Assembly: GCF_022448905.1 (NCBI RefSeq)
Contig: NZ_JAKVCW010000004.1
Span: 186,001 to 250,000 of the forward strand
Origin: Shimia sp.
GTDB lineage: Bacteria; Pseudomonadota; Alphaproteobacteria; Rhodobacterales; Rhodobacteraceae
DNA: 64,000 nucleotides
Direction: 5' to 3'
The translations under genes were made by a program, and so were the position numbers. Shown here piece by piece: positions 18,946 through 28,872 of this stretch. A model generated the notes under the pieces. The model saw only the letters and a program-made list of their open reading frames with translations, searched no databases and was not told the origin of the DNA. How positions within the stretch are numbered: position 1 is the stretch's first letter; every line of letters begins with the position of its first letter.

Positions 18946-20133
18946 ATGAACGGAGCGGACACCGCATGGATCATCGTGGCAACAGCCCTGGTCCTGTTCA
19001 TGACATTGCCGGGTCTGGCGTTGTTTTACGGGGGCCTTGTGCGCGCCCGCAACGTGCTCAGCGTCTTTATGCAAACTTATGCCATTGCCTGCTTGATGAG
19101 CGTTCTCTGGCTCGTCTTTGGCTACTCCATCGCCTTTGGTAATGACGGCGGTGCCACCTCGGTCTGGGGCGGCCTCGGTAAGATGTTCCTCTCCGGCGTC
19201 ACCACCGACAGCTTGTCCGGCACCCTGCCTGAGGTGCTGTTCTTTGCCTTCCAGATGACCTTCGCGATCATCACCCCGGCACTGATCGTCGGCGCTTATG
19301 TCGAGCGCATTGGCTTTGGATTTGTGATGATCTTCTCCGGCCTGTGGATGCTGCTCTGCTATGCACCCGTCGTACATTGGATCTGGGGCGGCGGCATGAT
19401 GGCCGACGGCGGCATCTTTGGCGAAATCGGCGTGCGAGACTTCGCCGGCGGCATTGTGGTGCACGAAACCGCTGGTCTCGCAGCGCTGGTGATTGCCGTG
19501 ATGCTCGGTGCCCGCAAGCACCGCACCACACCGCCACACGCTCCTTGGATGGTGATGATTGGCGCAGCTATGCTCTGGGTCGGCTGGTTCGGCTTTAACG
19601 GCGGCTCTCAGCTTGCCGCAGACGGCGGTGCCGCCATGGCCCTGACCGTGACCCATATTTCCGCCGCCACGGCCTCACTCACCTGGGCCCTGTGGGAACG
19701 CATCAAATACGGCAAAGCCTCTTTGGTGGGTCTGGTCACCGGCACCATCGCTGGCCTTGCCTCCATCACGCCTGCGTCAGGCTTTGTCGGCCCGGTTGAA
19801 GCGCTGGTCATCGGCGCCATCGCGGGCATCCTGTGTCAGGAAGCTGTGAACCTCGTGCGCAACAAAGCCAAGATTGACGACACCCTGGACGTCTTTGCCG
19901 TGCACGGCGTGGGCGGCATCTTCGGCACCATCATGATCGCTGTCTTTGGCCAAGGCTCTTGGGTAGCCCAGCTTGGCGCGCTGGTAATCGTCGGCATCTT
20001 CACAGTGGTGGTGACCTACGTGCTGGTCAAACTGGTCAGCCTAATCACCCCGCTGCGCGTCGATGAGGAAACCGAAGTCAACGGCCTTGACCTCACGGTC
20101 CACGGCGAACGCGCTTACGACATCGCCTCATAG
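18946..20133 (+). CDS. amtB: ammonium transporter AmtB
   Basis: A 395-residue polytopic transporter. The twin-histidine pore residues appear as DFAGGIVVH (Asp165, His173) and AVHGVGG (His320). It begins directly at the first mature helix without the cleavable signal of E. coli AmtB. The ATG at 18946 has AAAGAGGAAAG upstream and is preferred over an in-frame start 20 codons earlier. No glnK lies beside it, although glnK-amtB pairing is the rule in many proteobacteria. It is likely under nitrogen control through NtrC. A strong terminator follows. Confidence 0.95.
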   Translation: MNGADTAWIIVATALVLFMTLPGLALFYGGLVRARNVLSVFMQTYAIACLMSVLWLVFGYSIAFGNDGGATSVWGGLGKMFLSGVTTDSLSGTLPEVLFFAFQMTFAIITPALIVGAYVERIGFGFVMIFSGLWMLLCYAPVVHWIWGGGMMADGGIFGEIGVRDFAGGIVVHETAGLAALVIAVMLGARKHRTTPPHAPWMVMIGAAMLWVGWFGFNGGSQLAADGGAAMALTVTHISAATASLTWALWERIKYGKASLVGLVTGTIAGLASITPASGFVGPVEALVIGAIAGILCQEAVNLVRNKAKIDDTLDVFAVHGVGGIFGTIMIAVFGQGSWVAQLGALVIVGIFTVVVTYVLVKLVSLITPLRVDEETEVNGLDLTVHGERAYDIAS

Positions 20134-20159
20134 GACATCAAAAGCATCACTCCGGAACT

Positions 20160-20187
20160 GGGCGGCCGATTGTGGCCGCCCTTTTTT
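20160..20187 (+). terminator. amtB terminator
   Basis: GGGCGGCC, loop GATTGT, GGCCGCCC, then TTTTTT: an 8-bp GC stem and a 6-T tail. Confidence 0.85.
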
Positions 20188-20197
20188 CAAACAAACC

Positions 20198-20926
20198 TTA
20201 TGCCAGGGCGGCCTCCACTGTGCCTTGCCCGATGACGTCCTCCAAGGACAGCCCTGAAACGGTTTCAATCACTTCATAAATCCGGGCATCCGCCACCATC
20301 AATTGTTCCTCTGCCGCCTCCGGCTTAGAGGCACGCGCAACCTCCGCCTCGCGCTCCACTTGCACGACCTCATCCACTTCCTCGACCTGGTCCTGCGTGT
20401 CCTCGCCCGCCAGCGGTCCAGCTTCCACAGCCTCCCAACTGCCTGCCTGCGCAACCGCCTCTGCCGCGACATCTTCGCCTTCGCCCTGCGCCCCTTCAGT
20501 CACAGGCATCTGGTCCTCTTCCAGCGCCGCATCCTCCGCCCAAGCAGCGGCCCCGATCCACAGATCAGCCTCCGCTGCCGCCTCTTCGGCAAAGACCTCC
20601 GCCAGAATATCTTCCAGACTTTGCTCCGGAACTGCGCTGACGGACACCTCCAACGGAACTTCCACCGGCACCGGCCCCTCTTCTGCCGATGCCACCGCGC
20701 GTGCCTCCCCGCCGTCGGTGCCGTTCTGCGCCTCCTCTAGGTCTGCGCCGTCTGCCTCTACCGCAGCGGCCAAAAGGTCCCCCGTACCTGCCTCATCCGA
20801 GACCCGCGGCAACCACTTTTCCGCCTCCGCCCGCGCTTCGTCTTCGATGTCGGCAACCATGTCGTCCACAACGCCCACAGCGGCAATCGCGCCGGCAACA
20901 CCGAGAAAAACCAAAAACATAACCAT
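20198..20926 (-). CDS. membrane-anchored acidic protein of unknown function
   Basis: A 242-residue protein with an N-terminal hydrophobic segment (about residues 1-20, VMFLVFLGVAGAIAAVGVV) and a body dominated by Glu, Ala, Asp and Val with very few Lys/Arg. The only ordered-looking patches are DILAEVFAEEAAAEADLWIG in the middle and YEVIETVSGLSLEDVIGQG at the end. I recognise no family. It ends 10 bp after the amtB terminator on the opposite strand and is preceded by a 244-bp gap. Possibly a periplasmic spacer or scaffolding protein; this is a guess from composition. Confidence 0.6.
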   Translation of the reverse strand: MVMFLVFLGVAGAIAAVGVVDDMVADIEDEARAEAEKWLPRVSDEAGTGDLLAAAVEADGADLEEAQNGTDGGEARAVASAEEGPVPVEVPLEVSVSAVPEQSLEDILAEVFAEEAAAEADLWIGAAAWAEDAALEEDQMPVTEGAQGEGEDVAAEAVAQAGSWEAVEAGPLAGEDTQDQVEEVDEVVQVEREAEVARASKPEAAEEQLMVADARIYEVIETVSGLSLEDVIGQGTVEAALA

Positions 20927-21170
20927 GTTCTGAACCCAAAAAAATTCACTACAACCTGAGATAGTTTAGGGCACGAAGGTTATCGGAACATTAAGTGAAC
21001 AAACGTACAGCGGACACTGCAACTCTGCTCCCGAGAAATCCGGGCGGGCCCGTCCTTGGTGACAAGTTGCCCTTCGCTTTACATGAGCCGAGTGGCACAG
21101 CGCCACGGTATTAGGGGGCTAAAAACGCGCCCACAACAGAAGGAGCACTCCCAAAAGTCTCTGAACGGCG

Positions 21171-21626
21171 TTAACGATACAACGCTTCGGCCCGCGCCTC
21201 AAACGCCGCCACAATCCGGTGCATCGCCTCATTGAACACCAGGCCAATCGCCTTTTGCAAAATGATGTTCTTGAACTCGAAATCCACAAAGAACTTCACT
21301 TCCACGCCGCCATCCACATCGGCAAAATCCCAGGTGGACTTCATGTATTTGAACGGCCCGTCCAAGTATTCGGTGTCAATGTGTTTTGTCTCGGGGTGCA
21401 ATACCACCCGGCTGCCAAAGCGCTCACGAAACACTTTGAACGAGATCACCAGATCCGCCAGCATCTCCTCCGCCGCGCCACGCTCTGTTTGCACCGGCGT
21501 CACCGAGCGGATGCGCGCCGCCGCACACCAGGGCAAAAACTTCGGATAAGACGCCACTTCCGCCACCAGATCATACATCTGTTGGGCGGTATACGGCAGC
21601 GTGCGGGTCTCAGAATGCGTCGGCAT
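21171..21626 (-). CDS. RatA / COQ10-family START-like protein
   Basis: A 151-residue protein starting with an exposed TRTLPYTAQQMYDLVAEV segment and containing FLPWCAAARI and a VDFEFKN strand typical of the polyketide-cyclase/START-like fold of the COQ10/RatA family. Named RatA toxins inhibit ribosome-subunit joining in E. coli, whereas COQ10 relatives bind ubiquinone; in alphaproteobacteria the lipid/quinone role is the more likely one. No partner antitoxin is next to it. Its start is 98 bp from divergent hpt. Confidence 0.85.
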   Translation of the reverse strand: MPTHSETRTLPYTAQQMYDLVAEVASYPKFLPWCAAARIRSVTPVQTERGAAEEMLADLVISFKVFRERFGSRVVLHPETKHIDTEYLDGPFKYMKSTWDFADVDGGVEVKFFVDFEFKNIILQKAIGLVFNEAMHRIVAAFEARAEALYR

Positions 21627-21724
21627 GTCGTCTCATTTTGGCGTGACAGCGCATGGCGACCTCGCTATGCACAGTTCTGGTGGCGCACATAGCGGCGCAG
21701 GATGGGGAAAATCAAGAGGGTCTC

Positions 21725-22270
21725 ATGTCAGAGCGTCCATATGTCATCGATCAAATGATCTCGGCCAAGTCCATTGCAGCGCGGATCGAGGACCTCTCAC
21801 GCGAAATTCAGGCGGAATATGACGGCACCGATAAGCTGATCGTGGTTGGCCTTCTGCGCGGCTCTTTTGTGTTCATTGCCGATCTGGTGCGCGAGCTCGA
21901 CCTGCCTGTCGAAGTCGATTTTCTCGAAGCCTCCTCGTACGGAAACGCCATGGAAAGCAGTCGAGAAGTACGCATTTTCAAAGACTTGCGCGGCGAAATT
22001 GAAGGGCGTGACGTGTTGGTTGTGGAAGACATTGTCGACACCGGCCATACGCTGACCCACGTGCTGCACCTGCTCAAGGCCCGCAATCCAGCCAAGATCA
22101 AAACCATCGCCCTGCTGGACAAACCGTCGCGCCGTGAGGCCGACATCGCTGCGGACTGGATTGGCTTTTCCATCCCCGATGAATTTGTCGTGGGCTATGG
22201 CATCGACTACGCCCAACGCAACCGCAATCTGCCCTTCATCGGCAAGGTGCGCTTTGTCGAAGACAGTTAA
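21725..22270 (+). CDS. hpt: hypoxanthine phosphoribosyltransferase
   Basis: A 181-residue purine salvage enzyme that forms IMP/GMP from hypoxanthine/guanine and PRPP. The PRPP-binding signature [14 protein letters not shown] is clear, with the LLRGSFVF loop upstream and [14 protein letters not shown] downstream. The ATG at 21725 with AGAGGG upstream is chosen over an in-frame start 24 codons earlier. It is divergent from the RatA-type gene. Confidence 0.93.
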   Translation: MSERPYVIDQMISAKSIAARIEDLSREIQAEYDGTDKLIVVGLLRGSFVFIADLVRELDLPVEVDFLEASSYGNAMESSREVRIFKDLRGEIEGRDVLVVEDIVDTGHTLTHVLHLLKARNPAKIKTIALLDKPSRREADIAADWIGFSIPDEFVVGYGIDYAQRNRNLPFIGKVRFVEDS

Positions 22271-22345
22271 ACACTCCGGGCAGCCGATGCGCGTGTCCTA
22301 GACGCGTTCTTTATGCCCAATACCTCTGCGAAGACCCACCGGATC

Positions 22346-22360
22346 GGGGGCACCGCCCCC
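22346..22360. repeat. GGGGGC-ACC-GCCCCC palindrome
   Basis: A 6-bp GC palindrome with a 3-nt loop in the hpt downstream region. It resembles the triple element at 58223-58300 (GGGGGC..GCCCCC) and may belong to the same intergenic palindrome class. Confidence 0.5.
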
Positions 22361-22428
22361 AACGCACCTTGCCATCATCGACCGGCTTTCTTAGCTTAGA
22401 CCAAAGTCAGCCAACACAGGCCTTTGTG

Positions 22429-22611
22429 ATGAACTTCCGCCACCTCATGCGCATGAGCAAATGGGCCCGCAACCCGCCATCAGAGGCGCGGGTCAAGCTG
22501 GTGCTCGGCGTGGTGACCGCCTGCATCCTTCTGGTGTTGGTCGAGAAATTCATCGGCTGGCCAGAGTTTCTCACCCTGGAGCCGCAGCGCCGCAATCCGG
22601 TGAAATTCTGA
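22429..22611 (+). CDS. small single-span membrane protein
   Basis: Sixty residues: a basic N-terminus (MNFRHLMRMSKWARNPPSEARVK read in two parts) followed by one helix (LVLGVVTACILLVLVEKFIGW) and a short tail ending RNPVKF. The ATG at 22429 starts the recognisable protein; the 20 upstream in-frame codons look non-coding. It nearly abuts the convergent exchanger gene (7 bp). Function unknown. Confidence 0.65.
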   Translation: MNFRHLMRMSKWARNPPSEARVKLVLGVVTACILLVLVEKFIGWPEFLTLEPQRRNPVKF

Positions 22612-22618
22612 TACCCGC

Positions 22619-23575
22619 CTATTGCATCAACAAAAAGCCAAAATAGCCGAGATACGCCACCAAAAAGGCACCACCTTCCAGTCGGTTGATCGTCCATCCG
22701 GTCCGCGCAAACCCTATCAGCAAGACAGACGCCCCCAGAAGCACCCAGATATCAAAAGTCGCGATTTCAACGGGCACCGTGACGGGGTGAATCAACGCCG
22801 TCACGCCGACAATCCCCATAACGTTGAACAGATTGCTGCCAATGACATTGCCAATAGCGACGTCTCCCTGACCTTTGCGCACGGCAATCACTGCGGTGAC
22901 CAACTCAGGCATGGACGTACCTATTGCCACCACAGTCAAACCGATCACGGTTTCTGAAATTCCGGCAAATTCGGCCACGCTGATCGCACCGTCCACCAGC
23001 AGACGCGCCCCAATGATGGTCGCAATCAACCCTACGACAGCGACACCGATCGCTGCGCTGAGGCCCAAGTCCGGGCCTGGTATAGCCGCCGCTTCCTTTT
23101 CATAGACCACAGCGTCAGACGTCTCTTTCGTCTTGGACACGGAGCGGAAGACCACAAACAGATAAGCCGCCAACGCTGTCACAAAGCCCACACCAATCCA
23201 CCGCGTGATCTCTCCAAACAGAACAACGCCCAGAAGCGCAAGCGTGGCTGCGATCATGACGCTTCCATCTCGCCGCAAAGCGTCCCGTGCCACGGCCAAG
23301 GGTAAGAGCATCGCAGACACACCAAGTATAAGGAGAATGTTGCCAATGTTGCTGCCAACAACATTGCCAATTGCAATTCCAGCAGACCCAGACAAAGCAG
23401 CTTGGACGCTTGTGACCAGTTCTGGAGTGGATGTCCCAAACCCGACCAGTGTCAATCCTATCACCATTGGTGGCAAACCATAGGCTTTGGCAATGGTCAC
23501 CGCCCCGCGAACCAGCATTTCCCCCCCAACAAAAAGGCCGGTCAGGCCAATCGCAATCATGATCCCCGCTGTCAC
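22619..23575 (-). CDS. calcium/sodium antiporter (CaCA family, YrbG-like)
   Basis: A 318-residue exchanger with about ten helices. Both inverted alpha-repeats are evident: GFGTSTPELVTSVQ with GNVVGSNIGNIL in the first half, and AIGTSMPELVTAV with GNVIGSNLFNVM in the second. It exchanges Ca2+ for Na+ (or H+) across the inner membrane. A GTG at 23575 preceded by GAGGGA is used; an ATG at 23560 is an alternative. Confidence 0.93.
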   Translation of the reverse strand: MTAGIMIAIGLTGLFVGGEMLVRGAVTIAKAYGLPPMVIGLTLVGFGTSTPELVTSVQAALSGSAGIAIGNVVGSNIGNILLILGVSAMLLPLAVARDALRRDGSVMIAATLALLGVVLFGEITRWIGVGFVTALAAYLFVVFRSVSKTKETSDAVVYEKEAAAIPGPDLGLSAAIGVAVVGLIATIIGARLLVDGAISVAEFAGISETVIGLTVVAIGTSMPELVTAVIAVRKGQGDVAIGNVIGSNLFNVMGIVGVTALIHPVTVPVEIATFDIWVLLGASVLLIGFARTGWTINRLEGGAFLVAYLGYFGFLLMQ

Positions 23576-23675
23576 CTCAATCCCTCGCTACCGCTACAAT
23601 TCACCCGTACCGCATACACATGTTAACCTATTGCACCGCAAAATGTGCACCTCTGCGAAACAGCCGCGATACCGA

Positions 23676-23703
23676 CAAAAAACCGACGTCGTAAAACGTC
23701 GGT
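23676..23703 (-). terminator. terminator after the divergent polysaccharide deacetylase gene
   Basis: On the minus strand, ACCGACGT, loop TTTACG, ACGTCGGT, then a run of five to six T. An 8-bp perfect stem. Confidence 0.8.
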
Positions 23704-23736
23704 CTTTCTGTGTCTTAACGCTGCGTGCGATGGAAC

Positions 23737-25149
23737 TTAGTTGATCGTGTCCAGCGCTGCGGAAACCGGCGCCATGGCCACCGTGCCCGCCCGATCCTGA
23801 AGCGCCCACAGCAGCAGCGCCGAGATCGCCTCATCACGCAACTGGCCCACCATCACGACGCCTTGTTCCTGCCCGGCCTTGAAGGCCGCCCCGTCGAGGA
23901 ACCGGCGCATCACCACGGCCGTTTGCTCTCCGGTGTCGAACTCACGGAAGACGGTGTTGGACGGCACGCCTTCTTTGGCCGCCAGCTTTTGTGCAGTGTT
24001 CAAGCCATTGGTTTGCATCAACAAACCGTGGCCGCTTTCCAGCAACGCCTGCGTCACCTGATCACTGATCTCCTTGCTGCCCTGCAAGCCGTCATCCAGT
24101 CCTTCCATCACGCCAACAAAGGCGTCAGAGACCGACAAATGTGCCTGCAGCGCCTGCTCCACGTCGCTGGCTGTGGCGTCACTTGGCATGTCGACCATCG
24201 CCAGAACCTCAAAGCCACGCGCCCGGAAATCCGCTGTTTTTGCGGCCACATTTGGATCCAGCGTGCTCACAGCAATGCTCAGCGGATAGGGAAAACTCTC
24301 AAGCGCTTCCATATCAAAAGCCGCCTCGCCGGTGTCCACCAGAACAATCGCCATCACCGGCTTTTCCTCTGCGTTTTCAAACTGTTCCGCGTTCACCTCA
24401 ACCGGACGCGCGGCCAGCGTGTCCACGCTCTCTTCCTCATTTGCGCCCACAGTTGGCAACCGTGTGGATGTGCGCTGCTCGAACTTCTCGTTCAGGTTCG
24501 TGGCTGGCTTCAACAGACTTTCCTGCGTCTGTGCATCCTCAACCATGTCCTCTTCCGCAGACTCAGCATTCGGCGTGATGTCTTCCGCTTCCTCGATCGG
24601 CGCCGCCTCGGTCACAAGGCTCTCTTCAGCGGCGGCCTCTTCAGGCGCGTCACTCTCAGAAGGCGTTGGGAATACTTCATTTTCCGCCACGTCTGGCGCG
24701 GCAGGCTGTGGTGGGTTGGTTGAAATCGACAGCTCGGAGTCCGGCACAGGCGCTGCGGGTGTCTCGGCCTGCGGGTTGGGCAGAACCGGCGTCTCTTCGT
24801 TCATCGCCACCGCCCCGTCACCCTCAGGTGCCGCAGGCACCGCCAAAGCCGCCGTCTCGGTCCCTGTCTCCGGTTTCGGCGCAGAGTCGGTGTTGCTCAA
24901 AGGCGGCGCATCGCTGCCATCCGCTTCAGGCGTAGCTGTGGCCGTCGCTTCGGTCACCGCCGCATCCGCCTGGGATTCTGTTTCTACCGCACCGCTCTCT
25001 TGCGACGCATCTTCCGTCGCTTTCGGCGCATCCGCGTTGGTCTGAGGTTTCACCGTCGCAGGCAACGGCGACAACAGCGACGTCACTGCCAAAACGCCCC
25101 CCACCAGGATCGCGCCCCAAAACACACCTGACAATAATCCGCGCAACAT
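23737..25149 (-). CDS. divergent polysaccharide deacetylase family protein with long acidic linker
   Basis: About 470 residues: an N-terminal transmembrane helix ([22 protein letters not shown]), a long Ala/Glu/Pro/Thr-rich low-complexity linker (roughly residues 30-240), and a C-terminal domain (from about 260) resembling the divergent polysaccharide deacetylase family, with IVLVDTGEA where the family's DDxG motif would be, and [14 protein letters not shown]. The domain would lie in the periplasm. The substituted Asp pair makes catalysis doubtful. The ATG at 25149 (AGAGG upstream) is chosen; one at 25176 is possible. Confidence 0.7.
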   Translation of the reverse strand: MLRGLLSGVFWGAILVGGVLAVTSLLSPLPATVKPQTNADAPKATEDASQESGAVETESQADAAVTEATATATPEADGSDAPPLSNTDSAPKPETGTETAALAVPAAPEGDGAVAMNEETPVLPNPQAETPAAPVPDSELSISTNPPQPAAPDVAENEVFPTPSESDAPEEAAAEESLVTEAAPIEEAEDITPNAESAEEDMVEDAQTQESLLKPATNLNEKFEQRTSTRLPTVGANEEESVDTLAARPVEVNAEQFENAEEKPVMAIVLVDTGEAAFDMEALESFPYPLSIAVSTLDPNVAAKTADFRARGFEVLAMVDMPSDATASDVEQALQAHLSVSDAFVGVMEGLDDGLQGSKEISDQVTQALLESGHGLLMQTNGLNTAQKLAAKEGVPSNTVFREFDTGEQTAVVMRRFLDGAAFKAGQEQGVVMVGQLRDEAISALLLWALQDRAGTVAMAPVSAALDTIN

Positions 25150-25294
25150 AGCTGCCTGCCTCTCTTTTACGTCCATTTTATGGGGCGACCTGCTCCTGCC
25201 CCTCTTGACCCTCTGCGCCAAGCCTGAACATGTATACCGCGAGCAGGCCCTCTGCCTCCACCCCTTTTGCATCTTTAGGGAAAGAACCGACAAA

Positions 25295-25888
25295 ATGCTG
25301 CTTCTGATCGATAACTACGACAGTTTCACCTACAACCTTGTGCACTATCTGGGCGAAATGGGCGCCGATGTGCAGGTCTGGCGAAACGACGCGTTGACCG
25401 TTCAGGACGCCATGGCCATGAACCCGTCGGGCATCCTTCTGTCCCCCGGTCCCTGTGACCCGTCTCAGGCAGGCATCTGTCTGGCTTTGACAGCGGCGGC
25501 AGCCGAAACCCGCACGCCTTTGATGGGCGTATGCTTGGGGCACCAGACCATCGGACAACACTTTGGCGGCGACGTTGTGCGCTGTCATGAGATTGTGCAC
25601 GGCAAAATGGGCACCATGAAACACACGGGCAAAGGCCTCTTTGCCGGGCTGCCAAGCCCGTTTGAAGCCACACGCTATCACTCTCTTGTGGTGGACCGCG
25701 CGACACTGCCGGACTGTTTGGAAATCACCGCCGAATTGGACGATGGCACCATCATGGGGCTGCAACACAAAGAGCTGCCCATCCACGGCGTGCAATTCCA
25801 CCCGGAATCCATTGCCTCTGAGCACGGCCACGCCCTGCTCAAGAACTTTCTGGACATGATGCCCGCCAAAGAGGACGCCGCTGCATGA
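25295..25888 (+). CDS. trpG: anthranilate synthase glutamine amidotransferase subunit
   Basis: A 197-residue class I glutamine amidotransferase. The nucleophile Cys80 is in [10 protein letters not shown] and the His169/Glu171 pair in GVQFHPES; the N-terminus [14 protein letters not shown] is typical. It supplies ammonia to TrpE, which is not in the window. First gene of a run with 4-bp overlaps through trpD, ung, trpC, moaC and moeA. The longer frame back to 25205 lacks family similarity. Confidence 0.95.
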   Translation: MLLLIDNYDSFTYNLVHYLGEMGADVQVWRNDALTVQDAMAMNPSGILLSPGPCDPSQAGICLALTAAAAETRTPLMGVCLGHQTIGQHFGGDVVRCHEIVHGKMGTMKHTGKGLFAGLPSPFEATRYHSLVVDRATLPDCLEITAELDDGTIMGLQHKELPIHGVQFHPESIASEHGHALLKNFLDMMPAKEDAAA

Positions 25889-26904
25889 CTGCCGATATTA
25901 AATTCCTGATCGGCGCCGCGGCTGATCGCCCTTTGACGCGCGCCGAGGCCGAAGACGCCTTTACACTCCTTTTTGAAGGCGAAGCCACTCCCAGCCAAAT
26001 GGGCGGCCTGTTGATGGCCCTGCGCACCCGCGGCGAAACCGTGGATGAATACGCCGCCGCAGCCGCCGTCATGCGCTCCAAATGCCATGCGGTAAAAGCG
26101 CCGAGCGGCGCCATTGACATCGTCGGCACCGGCGGCGACGGCAAGCACACGCTCAACATCTCTACCGCCACAGCCTTTGTCACCGCGGGCGCGGGCGTTG
26201 CCGTTGCCAAACACGGCAACCGAAACCTCAGCTCCAAATCCGGCACGGCAGATGTGCAAACCCAGATGGGCATCAACGTCATGGTTGGCCCGGAAGCGGT
26301 TGAAAAGGCACTGGAAACCTGCGGCATCGCCTTCATGATGGCACCCATGCACCATCCGGCCATTGCGCATGTGATGCCCACACGCGCCGAACTTGGCACG
26401 CGCACCATCTTCAACATCCTCGGCCCACTCACCAACCCGGCAGGTGTGAAGCGCCAACTGACCGGCGCCTTCACCCGTGACCTGATCCGCCCTATGGCCG
26501 AAACCCTTGGTCAATTGGGCAGCGAGCGCGCTTGGTTGGTGCATGGCTCCGATGGCACCGATGAGCTGACCATCACCGGCATAAGCTGGGTCTCAGCGCT
26601 GGAGGCAGACGGCACTGTCAAAGACGTGGAGCTCCATCCCGAAGATGCTGGCCTGCCCGTGCACCCGTTTGAGGACATCGTCGGTGGAACGCCAGAAGAC
26701 AACGCCAATGCTTTCCGCGCCCTGCTGGATGGTGCACAAAGCGCCTACCGCGATGCTGTCCTGCTCAACTCCGCAGCAGCACTAGTGGTGGCTGATGCAG
26801 CAAGCGACCTGCGCGAAGGTGTTGAAAAGGCCCGTGAAAGCATCGACTCCGGGGCGGCCAAAGGCAAAGTGGCCGCATTGGCCAAAGTCACCTCGGCGGC
26901 ATGA
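25885..26904 (+). CDS. trpD: anthranilate phosphoribosyltransferase
   Basis: A 339-residue enzyme joining anthranilate to PRPP in tryptophan synthesis. The glycine-rich PRPP loop [14 protein letters not shown] and the [15 protein letters not shown] segment are intact. It overlaps trpG by 4 bp upstream and ung by 4 bp downstream. Confidence 0.96.
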   Translation: MTADIKFLIGAAADRPLTRAEAEDAFTLLFEGEATPSQMGGLLMALRTRGETVDEYAAAAAVMRSKCHAVKAPSGAIDIVGTGGDGKHTLNISTATAFVTAGAGVAVAKHGNRNLSSKSGTADVQTQMGINVMVGPEAVEKALETCGIAFMMAPMHHPAIAHVMPTRAELGTRTIFNILGPLTNPAGVKRQLTGAFTRDLIRPMAETLGQLGSERAWLVHGSDGTDELTITGISWVSALEADGTVKDVELHPEDAGLPVHPFEDIVGGTPEDNANAFRALLDGAQSAYRDAVLLNSAAALVVADAASDLREGVEKARESIDSGAAKGKVAALAKVTSAA

Positions 26905-27569
26905 GCACAGCCACCCCGCCCAGCCACTGGGCGCATTTGCCGTTCTTCACGGACCGCTGGCCCGACATCAACGCACAAATCCAAAGCGACCCGCGGGAGA
27001 TCCTTCCTCCCGCGGCCCAACGCTTTGCCGCGCTTGAAGCTGTTGCACCACAGCACGTGCGTGTTGTCATCCTAGGACAAGACCCCTATCCAACGCCTGG
27101 TCACGCGCATGGCCTGTCGTTCTCTGTGGAGCCAGACGTGACCCCATTGCCCCGCTCTTTGAATAACATTTACAAAGAGTTGCAAGACGATCTTGGTGCA
27201 ACTCCATCAAGCGGCGATCTGCACTTCTGGGCCACCCAAGGCGTCCTCTTACTCAACACCGTGCTCTCGGTGCCAGCCGGCGACGCCAACGGCCACAAAG
27301 CGCTGGGCTGGCAAACTCTGGCCCATCAGGTGCTGGCCGACATCTCCGCCCGCCGCCCCACGGCTTTTGTCCTGTGGGGAAAACAGGCCCAAGCCCTTGC
27401 ACCTCACATCACATCGCCTAAAGATGGCGGCCAACATCTGATGATTGAAACGGCGCACCCCTCGCCGCTCTCCGCCAGACGCGGATTTTTCGGCTCCCGC
27501 CCGTTTTCAACCATCAACAATTGGCTCGCCGACCAAGGCGACACACCGTTAAACTGGACTGACGCATGA
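26901..27569 (+). CDS. ung: uracil-DNA glycosylase (family 1)
   Basis: A 222-residue DNA repair enzyme. The water-activating motif [13 protein letters not shown] holds catalytic Asp61; the FFSxxN-like and leucine-loop regions appear as [10 protein letters not shown] and [18 protein letters not shown]. It removes uracil from DNA. It sits between trpD and trpC with 4-bp overlaps on both sides, an unusual guest in a tryptophan operon. Family 1 is inferred from the motif pair; the chain is slightly shorter than E. coli Ung. Confidence 0.9.
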   Translation: MSTATPPSHWAHLPFFTDRWPDINAQIQSDPREILPPAAQRFAALEAVAPQHVRVVILGQDPYPTPGHAHGLSFSVEPDVTPLPRSLNNIYKELQDDLGATPSSGDLHFWATQGVLLLNTVLSVPAGDANGHKALGWQTLAHQVLADISARRPTAFVLWGKQAQALAPHITSPKDGGQHLMIETAHPSPLSARRGFFGSRPFSTINNWLADQGDTPLNWTDA

Positions 27570-28381
27570 CCGAGACCGTTCTGGACAAAATCAAAGCTTA
27601 CAAGCTGGAAGAAGTGGCCGCCGACAAAGCGGCCAAACCTCTGGAGGCGGTTGAAGCCGAAGCGCGCGAAGCCAGCCCAACCCGCGGCTTTTCCGACGCG
27701 CTGCACAAGGCCGCCCGCGAAGGCTACGGCCTGATCGCCGAGGTCAAAAAAGCCTCCCCGTCCAAAGGCCTCATCCGCGAAGATTTCAACCCGCCGGAAC
27801 TGGCCAAAGCCTATGAAGACGGCGGCGCAACCTGCCTGTCCGTCCTAACGGACACGCCCAGCTTTCAGGGCCAAAAATCTTTCCTAACCGAAGCCCGCAA
27901 CGCCACCAGCCTGCCCGCGCTGCGCAAAGACTTCATGTATGACACCTATCAAGTGGCCGAAGCCCGCGCGCTTGGGGCCGACTGCATCCTGATCATCCTC
28001 GCCTCCGTCAGCGACGCACAAGCGCAAGAACTCGAAGAAGCCGCATTCAGCTGGAACATGGACGTGCTGCTTGAGGTGCATGACCGCGAGGAACTGGAGC
28101 GAGCCAGCCAGCTCAAATCCCCTCTCATGGGCATCAACAACCGCAATCTCAAAACCTTTGAGACCACGCTCGACACCACCCGCACCCTGTCCAAATTGGT
28201 GCCGGAGGACCGGCTGATCGTCTGCGAAAGCGGCCTCAACACGCCGGCGGAACTGGCCGACATGGCCCGCTACGGCGCCCGCACCTTCCTGATTGGCGAG
28301 AGCCTGATGCGTCAGGACGATGTAGCCACCGCCACCCGCACCCTGCTCGCCAATCCATTGAATGCCATGGGAGGCATGTGA
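27566..28381 (+). CDS. trpC: indole-3-glycerol phosphate synthase
   Basis: A 271-residue TIM-barrel enzyme. The family signatures [47 protein letters not shown] and CESGLNT occur in order. It closes carboxyphenylaminodeoxyribulose phosphate to indole-glycerol phosphate. Coupled to ung (4 bp) and moaC (1 bp). Confidence 0.96.
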   Translation: MTETVLDKIKAYKLEEVAADKAAKPLEAVEAEAREASPTRGFSDALHKAAREGYGLIAEVKKASPSKGLIREDFNPPELAKAYEDGGATCLSVLTDTPSFQGQKSFLTEARNATSLPALRKDFMYDTYQVAEARALGADCILIILASVSDAQAQELEEAAFSWNMDVLLEVHDREELERASQLKSPLMGINNRNLKTFETTLDTTRTLSKLVPEDRLIVCESGLNTPAELADMARYGARTFLIGESLMRQDDVATATRTLLANPLNAMGGM

Positions 28382-28872
28382 TGAGCGACACGCACGTCTC
28401 TGGACTGACCCATTTTGACACCAAGGGCGACGCCCACATGGTGGATGTCTCTGAAAAAGCAGTCACTTCTCGCGTCGCCACCGCCGAAGGTTGGGTCAAA
28501 ATGGCACCTGCCACCTTTGACATCATCAACGAAGGCCGCGCAAAAAAAGGCGACGTGCTGGGCGTGGCGCGCCTCGCCGGCATCATGGGCGCCAAGAAAT
28601 GTGCCGACTTAATTCCCCTGTGCCACCCGCTACCGATCACCAAAGTGGCCGTGGAGCTGACGCCGGATGCTGACCTGCCCGGTGTGCGCATCGAGGCGAC
28701 TGTCAAAACCACCGGCCAAACCGGCGTGGAAATGGAAGCGCTGACCGCGGTCAATGTGGCGGCCCTGACGGTCTATGACATGTCCAAAGCGGTCGACAAA
28801 GCCATGGAAATCGGCGGCATCCGCGTGATCCTCAAAGACGGCGGAAAATCAGGACGTTACGAAGCAAAATGA
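28381..28872 (+). CDS. moaC: cyclic pyranopterin monophosphate synthase MoaC
   Basis: A 163-residue molybdenum cofactor enzyme. It begins [19 protein letters not shown], and the signature [16 protein letters not shown] and [10 protein letters not shown] are intact. The ATG at 28381 overlaps the trpC stop by one base and has a strong GGGAGG site; a GTG one codon earlier is less likely. Partner moeA follows with a 4-bp overlap. Confidence 0.95.
   Translation: MSDTHVSGLTHFDTKGDAHMVDVSEKAVTSRVATAEGWVKMAPATFDIINEGRAKKGDVLGVARLAGIMGAKKCADLIPLCHPLPITKVAVELTPDADLPGVRIEATVKTTGQTGVEMEALTAVNVAALTVYDMSKAVDKAMEIGGIRVILKDGGKSGRYEAK

Noticed and set aside
20927-21170. Possible SRP RNA, 6S RNA or tRNA in the 244-bp gap
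   Set aside because: None of the conserved SRP, 6S or tRNA motifs can be found on either strand; left as an unassigned gap.
21171-21626. RatA toxin-antitoxin module
   Set aside because: No antitoxin gene is adjacent, and the family in alphaproteobacteria is better explained as a quinone/lipid-binding COQ10-type protein.
24332-25045. Ser/Ala/Val-rich 237-codon frame on the plus strand
   Set aside because: It is the complement of the Glu/Ala/Pro linker of the deacetylase-like protein and has no start signal.
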